NCBI RefSeq assembly: GCF_005239225.2
Contig: NC_133284.1
Coordinates: 1,641,770 to 1,705,769 of the forward strand
DNA: 64,000 bases
Source of the DNA: Populus alba
Lineage: Eukaryota > Streptophyta > Magnoliopsida > Malpighiales > Salicaceae
Direction: 5' to 3'
Shown: positions 36,300-48,053 of the stretch, one piece after another
Numbering within the stretch: the stretch's first letter is position 1
Layout of the letters: each line of letters opens with the position of its first letter
The notes under the pieces: generated by a model
Seen by the model: only the letters and a program-made list of their open reading frames with translations
What the model was told of the DNA's origin: nothing
Database searches by the model: none
Made by a program: the position numbers and the translations under genes

Positions 36300-37440
36300 C
36301 ACATTTCATAACCACAAGTAGACTCATGATGCCAAAGAAAAAAAATACATTTTAAATTAATAAAAAAATAATATATCCTATCAAAAGCAACTGCAATCAA
36401 TAACTTCTTATCATATCACTCATACAAATGTGTGTCATCAACACTAATGAGTGGTTTATAGTACTTGAAACCTTTATTAAAAGGTCTAAAATAACCAGAA
36501 AAACATGTCAAAAAATCATTATACTATTATCAAGATTTAATTTGTGCATCCAATCAATGACTGTTTCAAGATTTGATTCTTTTATTACTAACAACCTAGG
36601 TAATTTTTTTAAAAGATTTCTCATGTAAACTAAAAGGATGCTTAATGACCTTCTGTTTTGCGACTCATGCTTTGTCATATGAAAATTTATACTTGTAATG
36701 CAATTTTATTTCATCTTGTATGCTTGCAACCATCATTGAAAGCTTATTCATTACAAGGGTTGATATAGCATCAACAATAAAATTTACATCAAACTAATAA
36801 TGTTTTATTATTACTATTATAAAAGTCAAAACACATGTGTGTGATCCATTTAACTTTGTTATCTCAAATAAATCTTATCTTTTATGATATCCTTCATGCA
36901 AATACTACTTGTATTGAGGTGTTTACACACATTGTAATTGAACAAATTTAGAGTTCAATCATTAGACTTGGTATTCAAGTGAATATGCCATATGTCATCT
37001 TTTAAAAACATTAACCAATTTATTTTTACTGTAAAATTTTTGTCAATAGGCTCAAAATAATCAAATATATGTTGATTAGCAAATAGATTGTCAAACATAG
37101 TATCATTTATCTTTTGCAGCAAATCAATTGACAATAAATTGTTTTTACCTCTACTAACTGAATTTGAAGGACCAATATAAGTTAGGACATACATAGATTT
37201 TGGTCGACTATTCACATATAACACCATCATGTTCAAACCATTTTGAGTGAAAGAGTCAATCATTATCTTAAGACTATCATTACACACAATTGGTACAAGA
37301 TATTATTGATGTTCACAAATTGGACACCTCCAAATTATTTCAACATCAATATCATTAAAATTCCACCCAAGTTAGTAACAAATGATTCCTTTTATTTTTG
37401 TAAATGGCATGCCTAAATTATCATTTACAACAAACTGTTT
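36300..37440 (-). pseudogene. Mutator-like (MULE/mudrA) transposase remnant
   Basis: From right to left on the minus strand, translation first gives FVVNDN and DIDVEIIWRCP. It then gives a 110-codon frame (36955-37287) with DSFTQNGLNMMVLYV, as in the N-terminal part of MuDR proteins. A further piece near 36370-36475 reads GFKYYKPLISVDDTHLYE followed by LIAVAFD, the start of the MULE DDE catalytic domain. Many stops and frameshifts intervene. The rest of the catalytic domain and the zinc knuckle were not seen. Confidence 0.7.
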
Positions 37441-38525
37441 GTAGGACTAGAAAAAAGATTGGGGTGGTGGCATTAACAATGATGGCAGTAATGATAACAA
37501 ATAGAACAATCAATTTTTCTCACAAAAAGAACCAATGATGCTTACAGACCTCTAATAGGTTTGATCTTTGGTTGTTTTAAGGGTTAATTTGAAGGTGTTT
37601 GGTTGATTCTATAGAGCAAAAGTGAGGGCTTTGGTCGGTTTGGGAGAGAGAGTTGCAGATGTGCATTTGTTCTATGTTCTTCGATCTCTATTTAAATTTT
37701 AATTGATGTAGTTCAACAATGTCAAAGCGTGTTATTCTGCCAAAACTTTTTTATTGTTTGTTACTTTGCCATTTATTTTTTTATGTGCTAATTACATAAT
37801 TTATCGTATAAAAACCCTATTTGAATTTTACTTTCCCTTAATACTTTTATAAATTAAATTTTCTATCATATAATTTACATATTCAATAACAATTTATATC
37901 CTCAACATTGCATTTTATTTGAACTTTTTTATTTGATCCAGGATGTAAAATGTAATTTATAAAAATATAAAGAGAGTGAAGTTCATATCAAACTATAAGA
38001 GGGTTTTTGTAATTATCCTTAATAAAAAAAATTATTTTTATTAATAAATTTAAGAAGAAAATTAATTTTGGATGGATGAGGTCCTTCTTATAGATAATTT
38101 GTTTAATTCCATTAAAAAAAATTAGTTTCAATGTGGAAAAAAGTTCATTATTATTAGATTAATTTAACTATATATTAAGTCATTTTTATTTAACAATAAA
38201 AAGATCGATACTCTTAAATAAAATGAAGTGTCAATCGATATTAAATTTATTTATTTTTTCTTATGACTTAAAATGAGAATCTGTCATTATCTTTTGTGGA
38301 TTCCATAACTCAGCTTTCATTTTTGTAGCAACCCTTATAGGCTCTCCAGCACCAGCCCTTCCTGGATTCCCTAACGAGCTCCCTTCAATATTCAGCTTCC
38401 AGTGCCATCCTCGCCGAGGAAGCTTCCATGACGTGCCTCTCCTCCTCTACCTTCGTATTGTCTAGTTAAACATCAAAGGCAACTTTCCAGTCCCTATTGA
38501 GATTTCTAATCTGACGTATTTGACT
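37441..38525. other. intergenic, no gene seen
   Basis: AT-rich sequence. A less AT-rich stretch at 38330-38520 has short frames on the plus strand without recognisable motifs. Confidence 0.45.
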
Positions 38526-38529
38526 AAGG

Positions 38530-38810
38530 ACAGGAATTATTATGCTCTCAAACACAGCGGCATTCTTAGATTTCCAAAAAGTCCGGCAAACATTGGTGAA
38601 TGTCCATCACCAATCATAGATACGAGAAGAGTCTGTGAAATTGAAATGCAGCCACTCCTCCAAGTTCCAACCAAAGAAGATAGCGTGCTCATTTTCATGG
38701 AAGAACTGCATGCAACCACACCTATTTGGCCCAGCAGCAATTACGAAGCAAGTGGATTACATCTCTGGACAGGCATTGATGCAGTGTATAGCGAAAGAAA
38801 AAACTACGGT
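38530..38810 (-). pseudogene. LINE-type fragment (reverse transcriptase zinc-binding / RNase H junction)
   Basis: The minus strand gives VIHLLRNCCWAK, a stop, VWLHAVLP, a frame change, AIFFGWNLEEWLHFNF and FWKSKNAAVFES. This order (H-x2-L-x2-C, AK-VW, L-WL, W-x-S-x-N-x2-VFE) is that of the region between reverse transcriptase and RNase H in plant non-LTR elements and related genes. It is short and broken. The plus-strand open frame at 38520-38861 is judged to be its shadow. Confidence 0.55.
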
Positions 38811-38869
38811 TTATCGAGTCCCAAGATTACATCACTAAATTGTAAAATAAATCCATTTTGATATGTTCT

Positions 38870-40045
38870 GAAATCCAATATTACTTGAAACGATTAATTA
38901 TTTTAAAAATAACTTACAAGCTATGAAAACGAGTTTGTTTGATAAAAATTACATATGAACACTAAGAATAGCTTGAACTTCTAGGTTGAAATAGTTTTTA
39001 AACAAACTGATTTAAGTTGATAAAACCTAAATCAAACAAAATTATGAAACCTAACTAAGAAAAGGGTTCAAAATTAACTAAAGAAAGAAAATAAAAAATA
39101 AAAAAATTCAGAAGCTTGTAGAATACATTGACCAAATTTCAGTCTAACAAAACGATTAAATTAAAAAAAAAATTTGTTAAAAACTACTTTAAGACGTCCA
39201 CTCTTTTTTACATAAAGAGAAGGTAGCTAAATTGCGAGAGTTTCTTACCTCATTAGTGAGAAGACGATTCCAATAAGCTAACCAGATGAATAGCTTAAAT
39301 TTATAAAAAAAAATAAAGAGAAAACAGTTCCGAAACTCTAGCTAAAAAGCATGATTTGTAAGCCAATCAATACTTCTAGTGACTTCTCCAAAAACATGAT
39401 GAGTCTTAACCACCCAATTACGAGCTAGGAGGAGACAAGTGCCGGACAATTTTCTCAAATCAAGGCAATTTCAAATCTTTTTTCTCATAAATTATGTTTT
39501 CTTTCTTTTCAAAAGTCGTTTGAACTTTGAAATTTTCAAGAGAAAGCACGCGCGCTATGTAATGGGACAAACATTGGCTACAAGTACCATGTGCGCCCAT
39601 GTACCCGTTTGGAATTTCTCAATAGTAGCAATAAGGAGGTGCAACAACGCCTAGCATTTTTATATTTTTGAACTACAACGTGATGATTTTTTTTTTTCTA
39701 GTATTTTGTTCAAATTGATTTAACCTATGCTGGCATTTTCATGTTGTTGGATTTAAATTTTCTCAAATCAAGGGATTATCAGGAATAATTTGGTTGGAAA
39801 AGACAAGAAATTCTTGTGTCATTTATAAATAAAAGAGGGAGAATGAGAGTTATCATCTATTATTTTAACCATTATGAATCCTAATTTGTTTTAAAATCTG
39901 GATAAGGGGATTAATTGCGTAAAAAAAAAGTATTAATTAGCACTTATAGTACACCTTATCTAAGTTATGCGATCAGTCCTATGAACCTTGCTAAAAGAGA
40001 AAAAAAATTGGATGTCATCTCTCATCAATCAAAAAATAAATAAAA
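38870..40045. other. intergenic, no gene seen
   Basis: AT-rich sequence without recognisable coding. Near 39945-39990 the phrase 'ttagcact..tag.aca.ctta.ctaagtt' resembles 26895-26940, so part of it is probably shared repeat. Confidence 0.45.
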
Positions 40046-40049
40046 ATAT

Positions 40050-40606
40050 ATTTAGAATATATAAATAAAAATATAGTAAGTGAAAATAGGATGTTAAAGC
40101 GTCCAGAAAATGGTTAAAAATTGGTTGAGGAGGTTCAAAAATACAAAGATTGGAATTTGACAATATATCATTGACTGATGAGAGCCTAGTTGACAAAAAA
40201 AATTCAATTTGAGGAAGAAAAGTCTAAAATCAGATGTTTATGAAATCAATTAAATTTTATTAAAGGTTTAATTGAATTTATGGAGGGTTTAATTGAATTT
40301 ATGGAGGGTTTAATTGCAAGAAAAATTGATTTTTAAGTGAATCAGAACTTTAATTGGAAGAGATTAAAGTTCTGATGTCAAATTATAATTTTTTAGAGTT
40401 GATTTAGTCAAATCAGGAGCTTAATTGCATAAGTATTGAAGTTTGATGGCCAAATAAAGACTTGATTGAAGAAATCCGAAACCAAGGACCAAACAAAAAA
40501 AGCACGAGAATAAAAGGAATGGTTTGAAAATTAACGCTTTGACGCCCTTTTCTTTTAAATGAAACAACACGTTTTGGTCAAAAAGATGTCGTTTCATATA
40601 CTGTTC

Positions 40607-40642
<36 letters not shown>

Positions 40643-41490
40643 TGTCGTTTTAAACAACATCATGGGTCTTTTTCTTTCCCTGGACACTCAGAGGCAGGGG
40701 AAGAAGAAGGTTCTCTCCCCTGCAACTCCACTATCTCCCTCCCCACCTGTACAAATCCTGACATAGCCCACGCCCCTCACCTGCCACCATGATGAAGATT
40801 GGACAGGGAAGCCATGCCCTGTGGGCAGCTAAGGCAACTACGTAGAGATGCCTCAGCCCCTATACCCTGTCTTTAGGATTGGACAGAGACAGGGTAGCTA
40901 CTCTCTCCTCCTGCTTATAAATACTGGGGAAGAGAGCAGCATAAGGAGGAATGTTTGGGGAGAGGGGGTGAAGAAAAAAGGAACGAAAACACAGAGAGGG
41001 AGGCGAGAGAAAAAAAATAAGAGAAATAATATAGAAGAGAAAACAAGGAATGACCAAAGAGAAATATTACAAAGAATGAGGGGATTTAACAAGGAAGAGA
41101 GGTTTCGAGAGGGAAAAAACAACATCACAGAGAAACTGAAACAACAAAGAAATGAAAAAAAAAAAAAACAGAGGAGAACAGAGAAAGAAAAGGGAAGAAG
41201 AAAGAAAGAAAAAGAACAAAAGGCAAACTAGAAAGTAGACGAAAAAAAAAAAAAAAAAAGACCAGAAAGAGAGACAAACGACGGGAAGGAAGAAAAACCA
41301 AGAAGAGCCAGCAGTCGAGAGGGAGAGAAGACATAGAGATAGGTGTCTTTGCACAAAGAAGAAGAACAATAACAGCTGCCACTGGGCTTCCCAACTGCCA
41401 TCGCCACAAGCCACCGTCAGCTCAGCTCCCAAAACGCCTCCATTCCAAGTAATTCTCTCCCCCTCATCTCTATTTCTTCTCTCATCTTCT
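40050..41490 (+). mobile_element. LTR-like repeat, copy 2, with long polypurine tract
   Basis: Related in order and sequence to 25136-25930. It has the 'actgatgagagcct' box near 40175, the 'aaatgaaac' box near 40556 and a (GA)n run at 40610-40637. From about 40925 to 41330 it is mostly purine on the plus strand. A small direct repeat 'ggtttaattgaatttatgga' occurs near 40265 and 40287. No protein domain is recognised. The frames across the purine tract are composition artefacts. Confidence 0.5.
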
Positions 41491-41852
41491 TGCATGCAGA
41501 ACGTGCACTATGCATGTTTCTGCAAGCAAGGAAAAATAATTACTCGATTACTTTGCATAAGCATAGTAACTGTCTAATTATAATGGACTGGTTACTGTGC
41601 ATGGAAACAATAACTAGTCCGAGTTGGATTATTAGCCCAGTCTATGCGGCTGGGCTGAGTCCAGCTCAATATAAGATAGTTTGTATTTTATTTTTGGGCT
41701 GATCTTGGCCCAATATCTTTTTGGGTCGGGTTTAGCCCGTTCCAAAAAAAAAATTAAAAATAAATATTTTTATAATTTTATAATTTTTTTGCATATTTTT
41801 CTACTGAATTTTTCTTAATATTGGTTTGTGTGTGTGTGTAGGAATTTTTCTT

Positions 41853-42117
41853 AATAGATTAAGATTTTCTGATATCCTTGCCTAGGAAGTTGATAATAGG
41901 CCTTTCCACACTTTTCATTTCTATTGCAGCTATGATGGTTGCCTTCTGTGCAGCTCTTCTAGTAATGTTAGATGGAATGATGGAGGTTACCGTTCCATTT
42001 GTTTTGCTTGCTTGTCTTCCATTCACTCTCTTCATGTTTTCCAATTTCCTCGACTGGTTGAGATCTTCATGTCAACATATGGACCAGGCATCTTCAAAAG
42101 GAAAATGAATCGCTTGT
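41853..42117 (+). pseudogene. ankyrin-repeat protein C-terminal (PGG domain) fragment
   Basis: Translation gives FLISLPRKLIIGLSTLFISI, then AAMMVAFCAALLVMLDG, then a second hydrophobic stretch VPFVLLACLPFTLFMF. This is the transmembrane C-terminal PGG region of plant ankyrin proteins of the ACD6/ITN1 type. After FMF the expected FPRLVEIFMSTYGPGIFKRK is found in another frame, so one base has been gained near 42045. No ankyrin repeats or start are present upstream. It is an isolated, broken terminal exon. Confidence 0.75.
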
Positions 42118-43760
42118 ACTAAATTTAATTCTACTTGCTAGCTTTTGTTCACTTTGTTGAAGACTCTATAGCTGAAACAATGGGTCGATTGGCAAGGATT
42201 GCTGCTGCTGCTGCTTGATCTACCGTTTTAGTTCTTGCTGTTTGCTTTATTGTTCTAGCTGAAGATTTCCATCACCGTGTAAGTTCTTCAGGAGGTGTTC
42301 GCTACATTTTCCAGCTGCAAAACCGGTCTCTTCCACGTGATGAAGTCACCTGTGACATTGCACTTGACTGCACCAGACCATGGGATGAGTCTGAATTCCC
42401 TTATATTGATATGGGAGAGTCACATTGATCAAAATCTCACAGTAAAGAAATCCGAATCACTAAAGTTTAATAATTGTTAGAAGGAAAAATAAAATTATTC
42501 ATGAACCTTTATGTTGGCAGAAGCGACACCAATAACACAGGAACACATAAAATTTGATGAATAAAAAGGATTGGGGATGTGGATTCTAAATTCACAAAAA
42601 AATAAGTTTATAACGATGTTTGTCTTCTTAGAGATTTATAAGATCTTTTAATAAGGTAGAAAACCTCACCTCTACTACAACAAAAAATAAAATTAAGAAA
42701 GCATAAAAAAAATTAACATAAAATCCGAATTAAAATAATAAATCTGAAAAAAACCTTTAAAATAACAAATTTGACCCAAACAATAATATTTAAACTTAAT
42801 TTAGAGATATTCAATGAACAACAAAGTGATTCCACATTTGAAACTGTCTTTTAGAATCACATGAAAATATTTAAGTAGGATTTAATAGTCAAATCGCATA
42901 TTATTTTAAGTTACAATTATGATTTGGTATGATCAAATATATTTTTGAGCCTAAACTTGTTTTATTGTTTTATAAAAATATATATTAGATCATTTATATA
43001 ATCTATTTTCGATAAATTCACATTAAGTTATGATAAATCATCATAGTATTTACAATTCCGTCTACATCAAACTCATATAATAACTTAACTTTTAATTGAG
43101 AAGGTTTTGTATATATATATACAGAGAGTTTTAACTTTTAATCACTAAACACTCAAGAGTTCCAATCTCACCTGAGGGGGATCGATGTGATCCGGGCTAC
43201 ATCATCCTCCCAAAGTGCCTCAAGTGATCATGGCCGTTTATTGATCTATGAAATTTGTCAGCACTGGAGAAATGAAGAACCAATTCCAGAAGCTTGGAGA
43301 CTCTTCAGAGAGCAATCTGATGTTAAAGTAGACCTTTCAGGTTGTCCAATGACAGCAGCATTGGAGAAGAAGGACTCGGGAAAAGTGACTCTAGCAAAGA
43401 CATAGTATCAGACCTTTTGGGCCATTTTTGCTCAACCATTGCTGCAAACATTCCTTCCATACTTCTTGATGGGGTTGCTATCTTTGCTCCTCTAAACTGG
43501 ATCCTTCTCGAATTAACCCATGAGCTTTAGCCACAGCAAAAATAAGATTGACCCACTAGTCATTTCCATCAAGTACGTAGTTCCCTCCTGCAGTTCTGAA
43601 AGCTTGCTTCCCCGTGCCCATGAAGACTCCTATCCTCCAAATCTGTTCTGTTTGGCCTTCTTTCTTTTTCCCCACGAGAATGATCTATTTGGCTACAACA
43701 CAAGCTAATGCAGCTACAATTACTGAAGAAACCCAAACCAGAGGATGCAACCACTGCATT
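42118..43760. other. unrecognised gene-like fragments
   Basis: Plus strand 42180-42420 gives GRLARIAAAAA, a stop, then STVLVLAVCFIVLAEDF and SLPRDEVTCDIALDCTRPWD, a signal-peptide-like start with a conserved-looking tail. Plus strand 43187-43400 gives LLIYEICQHWRNEEPIPEAW. Minus strand 43600-43765 gives a hydrophobic segment VWVSSVIVAALACVVA and then IWRIGVFMGTGKQAFRTAGG. Codon-like composition suggests gene pieces, but I do not recognise the families and all are interrupted. Confidence 0.35.
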
Positions 43761-45370
43761 GCATTGCTTTCCTTAATTCAGACATAAAACTGGATCAAGG
43801 AGCCTACGTAGATAGCATGGGAGCAGCACTGAATCCAGAAATGGTGGAGATTAATTAAGAGAGGTGGCTGTGTGGGAAGAGAAGCTTTACTGTTTGGACA
43901 TTTAAATGAAGGTGAAGGAGGGAAAGTTAAGTTTGGAAAATTAATACACGAGAGAAAGTGGATTTGTAGGGAGTAGAGAGCAATTGCCATGCCTGGTGTC
44001 AGATTAGAAATAGGAGGCAATCTTAGTGCTCTCTGCCTTGCAATGAAAGAAGAAATTGCTAGGTCTAGGCAAATGATTCATCATGCCTGCTGCTTGGGTC
44101 ACTTAAACTGTGAAATAGCAGCTAGCTGCCCTAATTAACCTCCTTTAGAGCATATAGCTGCTCTTGTTCCAGTGAACTACCAGCATTAATTTAGAAAAGG
44201 AAAAGTATATTAATTGAAATGTGTGATGATTCCAGTCTTAAGCTAAGATGAAACCAAAATTGAAGTGGACTTCGAAAATGTATCACAATATAGTCAACGC
44301 TTGGAAAAGAGGAGGATCCAAAAGAAATTAATGGTAATCATGTAGAATTTGTGAGGTTGGCCAAAAAAATGATAATTCAGTGGCCAGTTCAGATAAAAGT
44401 GGGAAACACTGCCACGTAGGAAGACGGGATTTTCTATTCAGTTTCGATAAATTCAAGAGTAGTTATCATAGCATATATGAAAGGAAAAATAAGAACATCA
44501 AATCCAATTTAGGGTTCACTACTTGCTATAGTTGTAGGAATGATTAAATAAATAAATAAAAGTTTGAGTTATTGAATTACAAGTTAAATATATGGATTAG
44601 GAGTAAATTCAAATTAATTATTTTAGTTAAAACAATATTTAAAAAATAAACTCAAATTCAAATCAGATTTTAATTATATCAACCTGATTAATAAAATTTT
44701 AATACGGACTAATTTTAGTAGATTAATATCTTTTTTATTTTATGTTAAAGTCCCATTTAAATTAAATTTTTATCGTGATTTTTCCAAATTAATTGTACTA
44801 AGTTGAACAAAGTTTAATTTCCATACTACTAAGCTAACGAGTGTCCATGTACTTTGAGAATCAAATATGACATTCCAAAGAAGCCGTATGAGAATCTGAT
44901 TCTTTAAAATTGATAAGGTCAAGTTAAATTTAGTATGGTATGATTTCTTTAAATAATTATTTTATATATTTCTTTATTATATATCTCACCCAAAGAAAAC
45001 CTCTCCTTATCTTCCAAGAAAAAAAAAAAAAAGCAATAACTTGCAAATAAGGCATTTATTAATATTTTTCCTAGTCACCAGATTACAAATCATTTTTCTT
45101 GTGAAATTCTAGCAATCAATCTTTGATGGAAAGTTGTATGTTGAATTTTAAGTGATAAGAAAATCCATGACCCCTTCACAAGATCTTCTCTATGTTGAAT
45201 TTCAACAACTCCACTTAATTTTACTTTTCATTTAAAAAAAAAAAAAACACCACTGACCATTAAATAACTTTTTCCTAATAAAGATATGGATGCAGGTGAT
45301 TATAACCCAGAAAATGAGAAAATATGAGGTGTTTTTATTCAACTTGGCCTCCTTATGAGGCCGCCACTCA
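43761..45370. other. intergenic, upstream of EIL3
   Basis: No supported coding. The right end grades into the EIL3 promoter. Confidence 0.45.
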
Positions 45371-45717
45371 AAAACGTCATCAGCAACATCATCATCATCT
45401 CTCTCTCTCTATCTCAAAATCTCGATAGAGACCCAACCAAAATCTCTCTCTGTAATATATTTTATTGTAAATTATCGTGATTGTGCATTGAATTTAGTAA
45501 AAACTGCTTTACTTTATTATTTTTCCGGCAAAAAAACCCTTATTGGGTTTATTTCTTTGCGCCTTTTCTTCCTCTGGGTTCATCTCTATCTCTCATATAG
45601 GACTCGGTGTCTTCTTCTCTAACCCAACAAAAATAGAGAGAAGGGTTTCAGAACTTGAGACCAAATTGCTTGTTTGGTTGATTTGAGGTTCAAAGTCTTG
45701 TTTTTTTATCAAATTTG
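45371..45717 (+). promoter_or_regulatory. EIL3: EIL3 leader region
   Basis: Contains CAT repeats followed by a CT-rich run at about 45390-45420 and pyrimidine-rich leader sequence up to the ATG at 45718. The transcription start is not defined. Confidence 0.4.
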
Positions 45718-48053
45718 ATGGGTGAATTGGAAGAGATTGGAGCTGATATTTGGTAAGATTTTTTTTAAAAAAAGTTATGATATTTTTGTTATGTGGTTCA
45801 AAAAGTTTGATTTTTTTGGATTTTTATGTGTTGTGTTAATTGATGTCTCATTGAAAGATGGTTTATTTTTTTGCTGAATTAGTTTTGTGGGGTCTCTTTG
45901 GTTTGATTGTAAATGCATGAGATTTGAGTTGGTTTGAGGTTTTTTAATGGTTTTAAAATAGAATAGTGTTAGTGTAAAGGGAAGGTTGTTATTTCGGCAG
46001 AATTATTGTGTTTTTAAATTTTATAAGTTCTTATCTTTTGTTTGGTTCCTGAGAAACGAAATTGTGTATGGAAAAGAGTTCAGCCGTTGAGTGTTAGATT
46101 TCAAATCTGAAGCTTACCTTTCCCTGATCGTAATATAACTAGTTTTCTTAGATTGGGTGATATATTCCTTATCTTTGTTTTGAGACAGTAACATGCTACT
46201 TTGTGATTTTCAAAAGTTTAGTTGGTGTATCTCTTAATGATTCTCTTGATAGAAGATTGAGCACTGTTTAATGTTCGATGACTGATGTTTCTGACAGCTC
46301 GGACCTAGAAGCTGATGATATAAGGTGTGACACTATTGCGGAGAAAGATGTCACTGATGAAGAAATTGAAGCAGAAGATTTGGAGAGGCGAATGTGGAAG
46401 GATCGTATCAAACTCAAAAGGCTTAAAGAAAAACAGAAGCTTGCAGCACAACAAGCTGCAGAGAAGCAAAAGCCCAAGCAGACTTCAGATCAGGCTCGGA
46501 GGAAGAAAATGTCGAGAGCCCAAGATGGGATTCTTAAGTATATGTTGAAGCTGATGGAAGTTTGCAAAGCACGTGGATTTGTGTATGGGATTATTCCTGA
46601 GAAGGGTAAGCCAGTAAGTGGTTCATCTGATAATATAAGAGCTTGGTGGAAAGAAAAGGTGAGGTTCGATAAGAACGGGCCAGCAGCCATAGCAAAGTAT
46701 GAAGCAGAGTGTTTGGCCATGGGTGAGGCAGAGAACAGTAAAAATGGGAACTCTCAAAGTGCTCTTCAAGATCTTCAAGATGCAACTTTAGGGTCTCTTT
46801 TGTCTTCTTTGATGCAACACTGTGATCCCCCCCAAAGGAAGTACCCATTGGAGAAGGGAGTTCCACCACCTTGGTGGCCAATGGGAAATGAAGATTGGTG
46901 GGTAAAATTAGGACTATCCCAAGGCCAGAGCCCTCCTTATAAGAAACCACATGATTTGAAGAAGATGTGGAAAGTTGGGGTATTAACAGCTGTAATAAAG
47001 CACATGTCACCTGATATTCCAAAAATTAGAAGGCATGTGCGTCAATCAAAATGCTTACAGGATAAGATGACCGCAAAGGAGAGTGCAATTTGGTTAGGGG
47101 TGTTGAGTCAAGAGGAATCTCTCATTCGGCAACCAAGCAGTGACAATGGAACATCTGGTGTAACTGAAACTCCTCAAGGTGGACATGGCCAAAAGAAGAA
47201 ACGTGCCATTAGTAGTGATAGTGATTATGATGTTGATGGTGCTGATGATGGTGTGGGTTCAGTTTCATCTAAAGATAATAGGAGAAATCAATCAATGGAT
47301 GTGGAGCCATTAAACAGTCGAGATGATGCTACCAATCCTGTCCAAGATAAGGAGCTAGGGAAAAAGCAACCAAGGAGAAAAAGGCCCCGTGTGAGGTCAA
47401 GTCATGCTGATCAACATCCTCAACCACAGCTGAATGATGATCATTTGGGTGTTGAGAGGACGAGTACTTTGCCTGATATAAATCACACTGATTTACAGCC
47501 AGTTGAATATCAGATGCATGACACTCGACATGAAAATTTTACCTCTTCAACTTTAAGGCCTCTGGAGAATGGTTTTGTGGGTGAATCCAACCTACCCCAA
47601 TCTGACTTTAACTACTATGCTGGTGTTCCTTCTGCCAATGTCAATTCTACGGAGAAAATTTATGCAGACAAAGGGCCTGCCTTTTATCCATTGGGCCAGA
47701 ATTCAGTGCTGCACCATGAGACTACTTATAGTAATTTCTATAATCCATCACTTGATTATGGGACAAATCATGATAGGCAGCCTTCTCAGATGACAATGAG
47801 CATCAGGCAAGAGGATGACAGATTCCATATACCAGCACCGCAAGGAAATGGAAATGACTTGACTGGAGGAGAACCACATCATCTTATCAAAGATACATTT
47901 CCCACTGAGCAAGATGGAGCTGTTGATAGGCAATTTGAATTTGACTTGCCAGATTTTGCAATTAACAGCCCATTCCTTGAAATGAGTTCGTTTTCATTGG
48001 ATGACTTATTTGTTGATCCTGAGGATGAATTGATCCAATGCTTTGGTGCATAG
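45718..48053 (+). CDS. EIL3: EIN3-LIKE 3 (SLIM1-like) transcription factor
   Basis: EIL3/SLIM1 proteins are nuclear, plant-specific DNA-binding factors. In Arabidopsis EIL3 steers the sulphur-deficiency response, while relatives EIN3 and EIL1 act in ethylene signalling. Two coding exons are inferred: 45718-45752 (encodes [11 protein letters not shown] plus a split Cys codon) and 46298-48053, with GTAAG donor and ctgacag acceptor. They give 596 residues. This start matches the family's [14 protein letters not shown] opening. The in-frame ATG at 46278 lies in the intron. Visible parts are an acidic N-terminus, then a basic segment [19 protein letters not shown]. The EIN3 DNA-binding domain lies at about 40-290, with [39 protein letters not shown], a Pro/Trp-rich VPPPWWP and [20 protein letters not shown]. 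Basic KKKRA and [10 protein letters not shown] motifs are likely nuclear signals, followed by an Asn/Gln-rich C-terminus. It is intact. Confidence 0.95.

Noticed and set aside
38520..38861. 113-codon plus-strand frame
   Set aside because: The minus strand carries LINE-type motifs through the same bases, so this is judged a shadow.
40848..41495. Open frames up to 142 codons across the GA-rich block
   Set aside because: Same composition artefact, with frames open on both strands at once and no domain.
46278..46297. ATG at 46278 as the EIL3 start
   Set aside because: It lies in the intron. The upstream exon at 45718-45752 splices in phase and gives the conserved N-terminus.
46591..47022. 143-codon minus frame inside EIL3
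   Set aside because: It is antisense to a strongly supported coding exon.
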